64,000 nucleotides of DNA, taken from NCBI RefSeq assembly GCF_003026285.1, contig NZ_PYOD01000004.1:248001-312000 (forward strand), read 5' to 3'. Below the pieces are notes generated by a model. That model saw only the letters and a list, made by a program, of their open reading frames with translations. It was not told the DNA's origin and did not search any database. This DNA is from Photobacterium profundum. GTDB lineage: Bacteria > Pseudomonadota > Gammaproteobacteria > Enterobacterales > Vibrionaceae. A program made the position numbers and the translations under genes. Below, piece by piece: positions 16,042-25,107 of the stretch (its first letter is position 1; each line of letters begins with the position of its first letter).

Positions 16042-17293
16042 CTCTGAATACCTCTCCGCGATCAGGGCTTTCCCATACAGCTTTTTCCCCTTTTTTACGT
16101 ATTAGAGCCTTGGGAACAGCGATAGTGACGGTGATAACATTCAGAAACCAATAGAACATAGGGTACCAAATACACCATAAAAAATTTCGACGTAACATAA
16201 CGTCATAGTGACGGTCTATCATCAGGCTTACTGTAAATTGCATTAAACAAATTAATACCAGTACAAAACCCGACCATTCAAATGTGACCAGTTGATAAGT
16301 TGTAGGCTGTCCGCTGAGCGTAAAAAACTGAATAAAGTAAGAAATCATGAGGTATGCAAGGCTATAACACCAGAAAACACTCATTAAGTATTCGAATATT
16401 AATGGCCAAAGTTTCGTTTTTCCCTTTACGATAACGTTCATGCCCTGTTTAAAGAAAACCTCTGCGCCACCTTGTGCCCAGCGTAGCCGTTGCATGTATA
16501 AGCCCCGTAATGTTTCAGGCATTAATACCCAACAACGCGCTTGTGGTTCATAGCGAATTTGCCAGTCGTTTATTTGCAACTTCCAGCTGACATCAATATC
16601 TTCAGTGATCATGTCTGTGCTCCAGCCACCAATATCCATAATGGCTGATTTACGGAACGCACAAATCACGCCTGATACGGTATATATTGTGCCGTATATA
16701 CGTTGTGCTCGTTTTATGAGGCCGATAATTGATGAAAACTCACCGGTTTGGATTTTTCCAATAATGGTTGTACGGGTACGGACCCTTGGGTTACCTGTTA
16801 CAGCACCCACTTTAGGGCAATCTTGAAAGTGCTTCACCATCCATCGTAATGCATTCAAATCGAGTAGGGCATCACCATCGATACACACCAAAATGTCACT
16901 GGTCGAATACTGAGTACCATTATTTAATGCTGCAGCTTTTCCTTGGTTCTTTTGATGAACAACAATGAGGCGAGGCTCATGTTCCGCGATGTTATTTAAT
17001 CGTATTGCTGTGTCATCTGTGCTGCCATCATTAATGGCAATAATTTCAAAATTAGGGTAATTCTGTTTAAGTAAGTAATTGATCGTTTCATTGACGTTAG
17101 CGCCTTCGTTATAACAAGGCACCATAATAGAAACCTTCGGATATTCATCGAGTTGTAAGGGACCTTGTTGCGCAATTTTTAGCTGCGTCCGCTCCCAATG
17201 GAAATAGTAATAAATACCACCAGCGATCCACACCAGAGCCATTACTGCTGGGTAAATGAAAATGAATATATAGAATGTCTCTAGCCAATTCAC
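16031..17293 (-). CDS. pgaC: poly-beta-1,6-N-acetylglucosamine synthase PgaC
   Basis: 420 residues: an N-terminal membrane segment, a GT2 catalytic domain and C-terminal membrane segments. Catalytic motifs seen: IAINDGSTDDT, VCIDGDALLD (DxD), TEDIDVSW and QRLRWAQGG (QxxRW). The order and length match PgaC/IcaA, which polymerises UDP-GlcNAc at the inner membrane and passes the chain across it. Its start overlaps the pgaB stop by 4 bases (ATGA), giving translational coupling. Activity is presumably c-di-GMP dependent, as in the E. coli system. Confidence 0.92.
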   Translation of the reverse strand: MNWLETFYIFIFIYPAVMALVWIAGGIYYYFHWERTQLKIAQQGPLQLDEYPKVSIMVPCYNEGANVNETINYLLKQNYPNFEIIAINDGSTDDTAIRLNNIAEHEPRLIVVHQKNQGKAAALNNGTQYSTSDILVCIDGDALLDLNALRWMVKHFQDCPKVGAVTGNPRVRTRTTIIGKIQTGEFSSIIGLIKRAQRIYGTIYTVSGVICAFRKSAIMDIGGWSTDMITEDIDVSWKLQINDWQIRYEPQARCWVLMPETLRGLYMQRLRWAQGGAEVFFKQGMNVIVKGKTKLWPLIFEYLMSVFWCYSLAYLMISYFIQFFTLSGQPTTYQLVTFEWSGFVLVLICLMQFTVSLMIDRHYDVMLRRNFLWCIWYPMFYWFLNVITVTIAVPKALIRKKGEKAVWESPDRGEVFRDDD

Positions 17294-19257
17294 TCGCTTT
17301 CTCCAATGGTATTACGGTTTGAAAATACAGGGCGCAAGGTCTTTTGATCTGGCATTCCACGAATAAAATCATCAGGGTAATAGCCGTAATTCTGAATACC
17401 TGCTTTGCTAATTATCTCCATTTGTCGTGAGAGTTCAGAGGCTGGAATATCTTTACCATTCTTCCAGTTTTTAGCTTGCAGCTCGAAAATTAACTTATTA
17501 CTTGGCACTGTTTTAAGTGCTATTTTTGCAATTTTTTCTAGCCATTCATCAGGTGATTTTGCCGATTCCATATAAGGCATCGCCATCACAGCGGTATAGT
17601 CATAAGCGTTTGAAAAAGCACTCAAGCTTTGTGAAAACCATTCTTCACTTTTAGGGTTTATAACAGGTTGTGCATAGATGTTTCGGGCTAGCTTTAACTC
17701 AATACCATCACCCGATAAATATTGGCGTGTACTGTTTGCCAACTCTAAGGTGAAATCAATTAAATATTGGGTTTTATATTTAGACCATGAGGTCATTTTT
17801 TGAGGATTATTACGAATATTAGCGACAGATTTCCCCAGTCCCCATTTCTGATATTGTTTTAATGCTGCTGGTGTCGCATCTTCAAAATCCGTTAATAGTG
17901 CGTCGTCGTGGAATAAAAGCCCAGAGAACTTTCCATACGCACCCAAATCGGTATAGATCTCATTAATCACCTTCCGATTTTTTGTCGAAAACGGAGAAAG
18001 ACGAAGGTATCGCTTAGCGGCTGGGGCATTAAACCGACTATCTGTTACATAGTCATATTTACTCCCTAAATTAAAGCCAAGTACTGGCATCCACGCATAC
18101 ACGGTTACCCCTGCACGGGTGCTAAGTTGCCATGAAACACGATTGAAAATATCGGCACGTACGGGTAAATGTCGGTTTTGGAAATACAAGGCATCTGCTA
18201 TGCCATTGCCATCGGGATCGGCAAAAGCTTGAAGGTAAACGGTATCGATACCAAAGTTATAAATACGAGAAATTAACGTATCCATATTACGGTTCATTAC
18301 GGCAGGGTTAGGATCATAAACATAATCAAGATCGACATGCACAACCCGTTTAGGTCCTTCGTATTCAGGCTGACCCCGCAAAATTTCATCGAGCCTTTCA
18401 AGTGTCATTTCTTGCTCAATCAAATAACGCTTTACATTACGACCGGAATCACTAACAAGATTAACGCCTTCATCGAGTGAAAAGGTATATGGCATACCCA
18501 CCTTTGCCGCAGTATTAATCGACTCTTGGCTATATGCACCGTATGGCCATACTAGAATTCGGGGGGCTTTAATTGAGTTAGAAACAAATTGGTCACGACT
18601 TTGCGTTAAGTCTGAGTAAATACGCTTATTATACTGGTTTAATGTTTCGTATTGTTTCTTGATGGAATTATACGCAGGTGTAGTTGCTGCGGGCTGCTCA
18701 TTACCATATGGGTTCGCATTAATACCATAGTGTGAATCAAAAGAATGAGAGGCAAACTCTACAATACCTGAACGTTCCATTTCACTAATCTGTTCCCACG
18801 ATAAGAATCGTTTCCGAGATATCATGGCTTTACCGTATTCGATTTTTTTATTGGCATCTGGCACTAACCATTTTCCTACCAAGGCAAAAATAGCAGGGTA
18901 GTTATAAAGCTTTAATAATGGATAAACCGTACTGTAGAAGCTTTCATAACCGTCATCGAAAGTGAGTAAGATTGCATTAGAGGGCAATGAGCTACGGCCT
19001 GCTTTTGCATCAACAATTTGCTGATAACTAACAGGGTTATAACCTTCTTGTTTGAACCAATTGAAATGTTCAATTAAACGATCGCGTGTAAGGGTATCGG
19101 GAAATATACGCAAGTTTGGGGTTAACCCCACATCAATAAAATCGTGATAACACAGTACGACATAGGTGTTGTTTGCACGTTCAGTCTTGGTTGATGTTGC
19201 CGCCGACAATGGGAAGCAAATGAATAATGTTAGGGTTAGCCAAAATAATATCTTCAT
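17290..19257 (-). CDS. pgaB: poly-N-acetylglucosamine deacetylase/hydrolase PgaB
   Basis: 655 residues (E. coli 672). N-terminal polysaccharide deacetylase domain (about 30-290) with VVLCYHDF, LLTFDDGYESFYS (metal-binding Asp pair), FASHSFDSHYG (the two His) and WPYGAY; C-terminal GH153-like barrel (about 300-640) with VHVDLDYVYD, LQAFADPDGNG and LFHDDALLTDFED. It partly deacetylates the polymer in the periplasm for export. The signal sequence (MKILFWLTLTLFICFPLSA) looks like a type I signal; no canonical lipobox is seen, whereas E. coli PgaB is an outer-membrane lipoprotein. Overlaps pgaA by 4 bases. Confidence 0.92.
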   Translation of the reverse strand: MKILFWLTLTLFICFPLSAATSTKTERANNTYVVLCYHDFIDVGLTPNLRIFPDTLTRDRLIEHFNWFKQEGYNPVSYQQIVDAKAGRSSLPSNAILLTFDDGYESFYSTVYPLLKLYNYPAIFALVGKWLVPDANKKIEYGKAMISRKRFLSWEQISEMERSGIVEFASHSFDSHYGINANPYGNEQPAATTPAYNSIKKQYETLNQYNKRIYSDLTQSRDQFVSNSIKAPRILVWPYGAYSQESINTAAKVGMPYTFSLDEGVNLVSDSGRNVKRYLIEQEMTLERLDEILRGQPEYEGPKRVVHVDLDYVYDPNPAVMNRNMDTLISRIYNFGIDTVYLQAFADPDGNGIADALYFQNRHLPVRADIFNRVSWQLSTRAGVTVYAWMPVLGFNLGSKYDYVTDSRFNAPAAKRYLRLSPFSTKNRKVINEIYTDLGAYGKFSGLLFHDDALLTDFEDATPAALKQYQKWGLGKSVANIRNNPQKMTSWSKYKTQYLIDFTLELANSTRQYLSGDGIELKLARNIYAQPVINPKSEEWFSQSLSAFSNAYDYTAVMAMPYMESAKSPDEWLEKIAKIALKTVPSNKLIFELQAKNWKNGKDIPASELSRQMEIISKAGIQNYGYYPDDFIRGMPDQKTLRPVFSNRNTIGESE

Positions 19258-21665
19258 TGTGGGAACCTCACATTAAAGTTGGCGAAGAGGTAAGTGCTAT
19301 ATTCTCCTTCTCCGTCATAAACCCCTTTGCTTCGACCAATACCATAGCTAAAATCGACTTGTTTTTGCCATATCCATTTTTGGGCGTAACTCACGTCCCA
19401 GTTGTAGTCAGATCCAAAGTCCTCTTGCCAGTAACTGCCAATGCCTGTTTTCAGGTTTTGGTCAAAGCCCCAGCTATCGTTAATACGGTAATGATAATCT
19501 TGCGTGAGAATGAGTGAGCCAGAGTGGTCTGATTTGGGATTGAAGTAACTCGCTGTTTCAATTTCTTCATTAAATGAAGCACCGTAAGAGGCAGATCCGC
19601 GAACAGTATAGCTATCTGTTCTATATAGCAGGCCTTCGATCCAAGTTAGATAGGTAAAGCGTTCATTACCATCAGTAAAGTCAGAGTACTTGCCAGATAA
19701 TCCTAGATTGATCTCAGACTTAATGCGATAGATAAAGTAGGTGTCAAAATCATCCACATTTGCACCATCAAACAAGGCGCGAAGTGGAGTATTATCGGAA
19801 TTGTACTTATAGCTACCTGAAATAAACCACTGATCATTAATTAGATAATCAGCGGTGGTCCAGAAATAGGCTTTATCATTTAAATGCCCGCCTACGCCTG
19901 TTTCAACTAGCAAAGTGACGGGTGATAAAGGAATTTCTGCTCCTATGCCACTATAACGAGCGTAAAGGTTGTTTTCTTCAAACTCACCAAAACTCATCTG
20001 GTCGCGGAAAAAGAAATTATACCCATCCAAAACTCGCCCAGTGTATAGATGTGTATCGTAAGTCCAATCTTTTGATGCTTGTACTAAAACGTTGCCATTG
20101 CTGTCTGTTTCTCCTCGGCGATACTCACCTGTCCATGTTGGTGCTGCTGCCTTTTTAACGTTATCGTTAATGATGTATTGATCGCTAGCGGGGTACTGAA
20201 TATTTAAATTATCGAGATTCTTTTGAAGCCCTCGCCAATCTTTACGTTCAAGTTTTGCCATCAACTTACCTCTGTCCGTTATACCTCTATCTTGAGGTGA
20301 AAGCAGTTGACTGGCCTGTTCAAAATAACGTTCAGAAGCAAAGGTATTGCCTTTCCAGCGTTCAATGTCCCCTTTAATGGCCAACAGATAAGGATTCCCC
20401 GGTGCATTGCTAAGCAATTTATCAATTGTTTCAGTTGCTTGGGGGAAGTCACCTCGCCATGCGTAATGCAACGCTTCTAATTGCATAAGAGTTTGATAAT
20501 CATCGTTTACTTTCTGTGTACTTCCGGTAAAGTCCCAGCGGTTTTTAGGGATGTTTGGTTTTTCAGAATCAATAAGCGCTTTGGCTTTGTCATACTGCTC
20601 AGTGTCCATATATGCGTAATATAACTTGATGGTAAGCGGAAGATTATTAGGTTCTTTTTGATGAATAGTGTCAAAAATGGACTCAGCTTTGCTGGGTTGC
20701 ATCGTTCCTAAATAATAATCGCCAAGTGCCTCTTGAGCATAGCGTGGTAATGGCTGCTCTTTTTCTAGTTGCTCAGCGAGAGGGCTCGCTGTTTTATAGT
20801 CTTTTAATGTCACGAGGGCATAAAAGTAATCTAATGACGCTCTTTTATAAAGAGGGTGGTCTTTAGGCGCTTTATCAATAACTTGTTGCAATAAAGTAGA
20901 ACTTCGTTTGATAGTCGGTGCACTTTTGGCCTTGATACCATCACGCAGTAAAGTGCTTGCCTCATAATAGTCAAACCATAAGTTATCGGCAGATGTAAAC
21001 CATTCAGGGTGCTGAGTTAATAAGGATTTTACCGCAGGTGATGCGCCCAATTGAACTGCACTTGTATATAGCCCAACACCTGCTGTTTTATTATTGGGTT
21101 CGGCGGTTAGCCAGCTTTGCCAAGCAAACATTTCACCAACTTGATCGTCAAGTGCCTGTGATACATAGATCCAATTTTGATAAAAGTGTGCATCTAATGG
21201 AAATCGTTGACGATATTCTCGTAATCCTTCTTTCGCACTTGCTAAATCGTTAGCTTCGGCACTTGATAAAGCTAACCCTAACCATGCATCGCGGTTATTG
21301 GGCGAACGTTGGGTAAGGTAGCGATAATACTCTGCTGAAGTTTGGTACTTTCCTTCATTTCTAAGTGCTTTTGCGACAATTTCAACAGACTCAGGGTTGA
21401 GCCCACGAGGCTGGCACGACTGGCAAGCTTTAACAATCGCTTTTGAATTCTCTTGCCAAGATAAAATAGCAATCAAGTCGTTAAGCACTAGAGGATCTTT
21501 TGTCTGATCATAAAGTATTGTTAACCCTCGTGCAGCAGACGATATATTCCCATTTTTTGCTTGCACTACGAAAGCTTCTCTTTGCTCATCAATACTGTTC
21601 TTAGCACACACAGCAGATGATAAAAGAAGGGCTAATGTGTATACCACAAAGGCTGCCGTCTTCAT
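19254..21665 (-). CDS. pgaA: poly-N-acetylglucosamine export porin PgaA
   Basis: 803 residues, the size of E. coli PgaA (807). Signal peptide (MKTAAFVVYTLALLLSSAVCA), then a long periplasmic tetratricopeptide-like helical region to about residue 500 (for example EYYRYLTQRSPNNRDAWLGLALSSAEANDL), then a C-terminal outer-membrane barrel of alternating aromatic strands. The TPR part guides the deacetylated polymer and the barrel exports it. First gene of pgaABCD; AAGG lies 8 bases before the ATG. Confidence 0.92.
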   Translation of the reverse strand: MKTAAFVVYTLALLLSSAVCAKNSIDEQREAFVVQAKNGNISSAARGLTILYDQTKDPLVLNDLIAILSWQENSKAIVKACQSCQPRGLNPESVEIVAKALRNEGKYQTSAEYYRYLTQRSPNNRDAWLGLALSSAEANDLASAKEGLREYRQRFPLDAHFYQNWIYVSQALDDQVGEMFAWQSWLTAEPNNKTAGVGLYTSAVQLGASPAVKSLLTQHPEWFTSADNLWFDYYEASTLLRDGIKAKSAPTIKRSSTLLQQVIDKAPKDHPLYKRASLDYFYALVTLKDYKTASPLAEQLEKEQPLPRYAQEALGDYYLGTMQPSKAESIFDTIHQKEPNNLPLTIKLYYAYMDTEQYDKAKALIDSEKPNIPKNRWDFTGSTQKVNDDYQTLMQLEALHYAWRGDFPQATETIDKLLSNAPGNPYLLAIKGDIERWKGNTFASERYFEQASQLLSPQDRGITDRGKLMAKLERKDWRGLQKNLDNLNIQYPASDQYIINDNVKKAAAPTWTGEYRRGETDSNGNVLVQASKDWTYDTHLYTGRVLDGYNFFFRDQMSFGEFEENNLYARYSGIGAEIPLSPVTLLVETGVGGHLNDKAYFWTTADYLINDQWFISGSYKYNSDNTPLRALFDGANVDDFDTYFIYRIKSEINLGLSGKYSDFTDGNERFTYLTWIEGLLYRTDSYTVRGSASYGASFNEEIETASYFNPKSDHSGSLILTQDYHYRINDSWGFDQNLKTGIGSYWQEDFGSDYNWDVSYAQKWIWQKQVDFSYGIGRSKGVYDGEGEYSTYLFANFNVRFPQ

Positions 21666-22068
21666 TATTTAAACCTTAATTATTTTTATATTAGGTTTTT
21701 ATATTGTTTTTATGCAATGTTGATTTCTATATTTTAGTTTAAAGTGATGTAATTCGAATCTTATTCTCGGCTCTTAAATGAGAATTTGAAGGTGAATAAA
21801 TTATTTTCTTCATTTTTATGATGGGTTTTGAGTTTAACTTTTTGTTATTTTATGTTTTTTATGTTTTTGTTTAAGGCGTTGTTATTTGTTTTTGATAATG
21901 TCTTATATTGTTAAAGTTGTCTTGTTTTTTATTTTTATTCTTATTATTGATTGGGTGTCTTTATATTAAACACTCACCTTTAAGAGGTTTAAGTAATAAG
22001 GTTTCATTAGTGTAAGCTATACATCCATAAAGTCACCCTATATGTCGACAATTATATCATTCTCATAC
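21666..22068. other. T-rich upstream region of pgaABCD
   Basis: About 400 bases, very AT-rich, with no supported gene. It must hold the pga promoter and leader. On the minus strand it is rich in A and interspersed AAC/AAA; no clear pair of CsrA-type GGA hairpin loops such as those in the E. coli pga leader was identified by eye. Confidence 0.5.
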
Positions 22069-22128
22069 TATACCCAAGCTACCTCGAGATTCTCGCTGAA
22101 ACGAGCATCTTGAGGTAACTTTGGTATA
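22069..22128. repeat. long inverted repeat, copy 2 (REP/MITE-like)
   Basis: TATACC ends match GGTATA ends, and the centre forms a nearly perfect hairpin in which CCTCGAGATTCTCG pairs with CGAGCATCTTGAGG (two mismatches). It shares the ends and GCATCTTGAG core with copy 1 at 14004-14067. It begins 4 bases beyond the lysR stop codon and could act as its transcript end, although no T-run follows. Confidence 0.65.
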
Positions 22129-22132
22129 TTTG

Positions 22133-23017
22133 CTATTGCTTCAATAAGAACTCTTTAAAGTGAATGGCGACGGCAGAAGCGGTGGCGGGTGGTTGATAGT
22201 AGAGGTTGAGGCTCCATACGCTGGTATCGAAATCATCTAACAGTGAAATAAGCTGGCCGCTTTCTATCTCTGGCTCAACGAGAAATGCGGGTAAATAAGC
22301 GATGCCAGCGCCTTTTTTTACACCTTGAAGTAGTAGGTCGCTGTCGTTAACTTCTAAAGACTTAGGTACTTTTATAATCTGACTTTCACCATTTTGAGTA
22401 AAAATCCAATCATTACTGCCCGTTAACGTCGTGGCAAATAAGCATTGATGCAGGGTTAAATCAGAGGGTTTTTGTGGGGCGGGTTGACGATCTAGATAGT
22501 GTTGTGAGGCAACGACGCGAAATGGGCTTTGCATTATTTCACGGCGAACAAGGTGTAAATCATGTTCACGATAGCCTTGATAAGAGGCATTGGCGCTGAT
22601 TGTTAAGTCGCTTTCTGCCGCATGGTCTAGTGCCCAAGGAGTAATGTTAAGGTTAAAAGTGACATCTGGGTTCGTTATAAGGTACTCACTGATCATGTCC
22701 ATTAAATAATGATTGGCATAAACGGGTGTACAAACAATATCAATATGCCCTTTGTCGTGTTGCTGAAATTCTTGCATTTGACGGCATAAATGTTCGGAAT
22801 TATCGACCATGGGTGAAAAATCATCGAACAACTTTTGACCTGCAGGGGTAGGGGTTAATAAGCGGTTGCTACGACGATGTAGCGGCATGCCAAATTTTTG
22901 TTCTAGATCTTGTAGCCAGCGGCTGCCTGCCGAGACTGAAATATTGAATTTACGTGCAGCTGCAGAAATAGAGCCTGTTCTTACGACATATACAAAGAAA
23001 GCCATTTTATCCAGCAT
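22133..23017 (-). CDS. LysR family transcriptional regulator
   Basis: 294 residues: N-terminal winged helix-turn-helix (AFFVYVVRTGSISAAARKFNISVSAGSRWLQDLE, RSNRLLTPTPAGQKL) and a C-terminal effector domain, with KGAGIAYLPAFLV near the end. The start at 23017 has AAGGG 7 bases before ATG; extension to 23038 needs a TTG. Same strand as pgaABCD and 467 bases upstream of pgaA, and downstream of the sugar transporter gene. Either could be a target; LysR proteins more often act on a divergent neighbour, and there is none here. Confidence 0.87.
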   Translation of the reverse strand: MLDKMAFFVYVVRTGSISAAARKFNISVSAGSRWLQDLEQKFGMPLHRRSNRLLTPTPAGQKLFDDFSPMVDNSEHLCRQMQEFQQHDKGHIDIVCTPVYANHYLMDMISEYLITNPDVTFNLNITPWALDHAAESDLTISANASYQGYREHDLHLVRREIMQSPFRVVASQHYLDRQPAPQKPSDLTLHQCLFATTLTGSNDWIFTQNGESQIIKVPKSLEVNDSDLLLQGVKKGAGIAYLPAFLVEPEIESGQLISLLDDFDTSVWSLNLYYQPPATASAVAIHFKEFLLKQ

Positions 23018-23053
23018 GATGTATTCCCTTTTAATCAACGTCCATTGAATATG

Positions 23054-23084
23054 AAAATAGGCTTCTCATATGAAAAGCCTATTT
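23054..23084 (-). terminator. terminator after the MFS transporter gene
   Basis: Ten-base stem AAATAGGCTT / AAGCCTATTT with a 10-base loop. On the minus strand the stem is followed by a short run of T. It lies 44 bases beyond the transporter stop and before lysR. Confidence 0.6.
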
Positions 23085-23127
23085 CTTGAAAGTTAATCAG
23101 TAATAAATATTGTACGTATTTATTTGA

Positions 23128-24570
23128 TTAAGCGCTTGCGTCTGCAACCTGACGTTTCTTATTCTTACCCAGCTTTTCAGCCATGACTTTTTCCATGTCT
23201 TCCAAGCTAACGCCTTTCGTTTCAGGTACGTACTTAACAACAACATACATACATATGATAGAAAGAACCGCGAATACCCAGAAGCTGAATGCACCATTAA
23301 AGTGCTCTTTTAGGTAGGCATTTTCATTTAACATAGGGAAAGACTGAGTAACAATGAAGCCCGTAAACCATTGTGCGCCAACAGCAATTGCCATCGCACG
23401 AGAACGGATACTATTCGGGAAAATCTCTGAAATCATTGTCCAACATGCACAACCCCAAGATGTTGCATACGCGACAACATACAGACAGAGTGCAAATAAA
23501 GCTGCATAGCCTTCAGTACCGGTATAAAGTACATAACCGACAATCGTCATACCTAGCGCACAGCCGAATGTACCGTACTTCATTAGTGGTAAACGACCAA
23601 CTTTATCAATCAGATACATACCTAAAGCATTACCAAAAATAAATACAACACCCACGAAAGTGGTTTGGAATAATGCGTTTTCAGTACCACCAGCAATAGG
23701 TTTTAGTATTTCTGGTGTGTAATACATGATCACATTAATACCGGTTAACTGCTGTGCTGCTGCAACAAAAGTACCAATAACTAGAATGGAAAATAATAAT
23801 GGAGAACGTAAGCTGACTTTATTATTTTTTGATGCATTAGCAGGGACTAATGATTTTTGTATTTCAAGAATAACGCGGTCGGCATGTTCAGGGTTAGAAA
23901 TGCGAGAAAGGGTTTCTTTTGCTTGAGCAAGGTGACCTTTTAATACTAACCAGCGTGGTGATTCAGGGATAATCAATAAGAGACAACCAAATAATAAGGC
24001 AGGCAGAACTTCTGACGCCAGCATCCAGCGCCAGCCAATATCAACCAGCCATGCTTCAGACATACCCTTTGCAATCAAGTAGTTAACATAGAATACCCCC
24101 GTTTGACCAATAACGGCAGATTGTTGGAACATACTAACAGCACGTCCTCTGAAATCTTTAGGGGCGACTTCAGACATATACATAGGCGAGACAACACACG
24201 CTAAACCAACTGCAATGCCACCTACAATTCTAAATAACACATAGATGGTAAAGGTAGAGGCAAGAGCTGAGCCTATTGCTGAAATGATGAATAGAAGAGC
24301 CGCTAAGAATAATGCTTTTCTACGACCATATTTAAGGGCACACCAACCTGCACTGACTGCACCAATAATACTGCCTAATACAACACTGGAAACAGCCCAT
24401 CCCGTTTGTGCTGGTGTTAAGTTGAAATACTCTCTTATCGGTCCGATAGCACCAGAAATAACGGCGGTGTCATATCCTAATAAAATCCCTCCAAGAGCCG
24501 CGATACAACAAATTCTAATGATGTAACTAAGGTTATGTTTTCGTGATGATGTCTCGATACTTGATGACAT
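23128..24570 (-). CDS. sugar-porter MFS transporter, probable inositol symporter (IolT-like)
   Basis: 480 residues with 12 membrane segments. Sugar Porter family marks are clear: GYDTAVISGA in helix 1, GRRKALFLAA between helices 2 and 3, SPMYMSEVAPKDFRGRAVSM, IPESPRWLV before the central loop, QQLTGINVIMYYTPEI in helix 7, DKVGRLPLM and VPETKGVSLEDME at the end. XylE, GalP and the IolT transporters share these. Substrate is inferred to be an inositol because it is divergent from iolE, with three TGAAA-N5-TTTC-like sites in the shared promoter region. GGAG lies 6 bases before the ATG. Confidence 0.85.
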   Translation of the reverse strand: MSSSIETSSRKHNLSYIIRICCIAALGGILLGYDTAVISGAIGPIREYFNLTPAQTGWAVSSVVLGSIIGAVSAGWCALKYGRRKALFLAALLFIISAIGSALASTFTIYVLFRIVGGIAVGLACVVSPMYMSEVAPKDFRGRAVSMFQQSAVIGQTGVFYVNYLIAKGMSEAWLVDIGWRWMLASEVLPALLFGCLLLIIPESPRWLVLKGHLAQAKETLSRISNPEHADRVILEIQKSLVPANASKNNKVSLRSPLLFSILVIGTFVAAAQQLTGINVIMYYTPEILKPIAGGTENALFQTTFVGVVFIFGNALGMYLIDKVGRLPLMKYGTFGCALGMTIVGYVLYTGTEGYAALFALCLYVVAYATSWGCACWTMISEIFPNSIRSRAMAIAVGAQWFTGFIVTQSFPMLNENAYLKEHFNGAFSFWVFAVLSIICMYVVVKYVPETKGVSLEDMEKVMAEKLGKNKKRQVADASA

Positions 24571-24788
24571 TATTTACTCCATTAAATTTTCCATCAGCAT
24601 GTATAACCATCTATACACATGTTTCAGGGTTTAATCCCGCCTTCTAACTGTAGGGAAAGGGCTAAGGATTACTTAATACGCCTTTAATTGTTTCTAATAG
24701 TTATATTTTGAAAGTATGTGTTGATAAATTTTTTTCATTTTGGCGTTTTGAATCATCATATGTATTCCACTGCATTCTTGCTATAGCT

Positions 24789-24803
24789 TGAAATGATTTT
24801 TCT
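24789..24803 (+). promoter_or_regulatory. candidate RpiR/IolR operator (TGAAA-N5-TTTCT)
   Basis: TGAAA-tgatt-TTTCT in the promoter region shared by the MFS transporter and iolE. One of several similar sites in inter-operon gaps of the inositol cluster. Confidence 0.4.
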
Positions 24804-24831
24804 CTTAAAATGATACCTGTGTCATACAATG

Positions 24832-24845
24832 GTAAATATTTTTCA
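24832..24845 (-). promoter_or_regulatory. candidate RpiR/IolR operator, minus orientation
   Basis: Read on the minus strand this is TGAAAAATATTTAC, one base different from the 14-mer TGAAAAATATTTTC that occurs exactly at 24982 and 42902. Confidence 0.35.
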
Positions 24846-24963
24846 TTTTGCTTTCTTGATTTAAGTTATTGTTTTTACTCTATTAAGTGTTTTTGTGATC
24901 TTGGTCTTATATCGCCTCTAGCCCTGTGTTTACGGGGTTTTTTTCATAAAATACAAACTTGTG

Positions 24964-24995
24964 GAAAAAGTATTTTTCGTTTGAAAAATATTTTC
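24964..24995 (+). promoter_or_regulatory. tandem candidate operators upstream of iolE
   Basis: Two adjacent palindromes: GAAAAA-GTA-TTTTTC (24964-24978) and GAAAA-ATA-TTTTC (24983-24995, within TGAAA-N5-TTTCC), centres 18 bases apart, about 110-145 bases before the iolE start. The second is identical to the site before the ABC transporter operon (42902). Confidence 0.5.
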
Positions 24996-25107
24996 CATTT
25001 ATAATTTTTTTCATTATATTGATTGCCAGTGAAACGAAACAAGTGGCGATTGAAAAATAATTAATCACACTACCTTAATCCTACAAATTAAATGCTGGAG
25101 AACGAAC

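Larger units (their letters stand above)
24571..25107. promoter_or_regulatory. divergent promoter region between the MFS gene and iolE
   Basis: 537 AT-rich bases with no gene. It contains the candidate operator copies at 24789-24803, 24832-24845 (minus orientation) and 24964-24995. Two copies of an A/T stretch ending TTTTTTTCATT occur near 24727 and 25002. No promoter hexamers stand out because the composition is so AT-rich. Confidence 0.55.
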
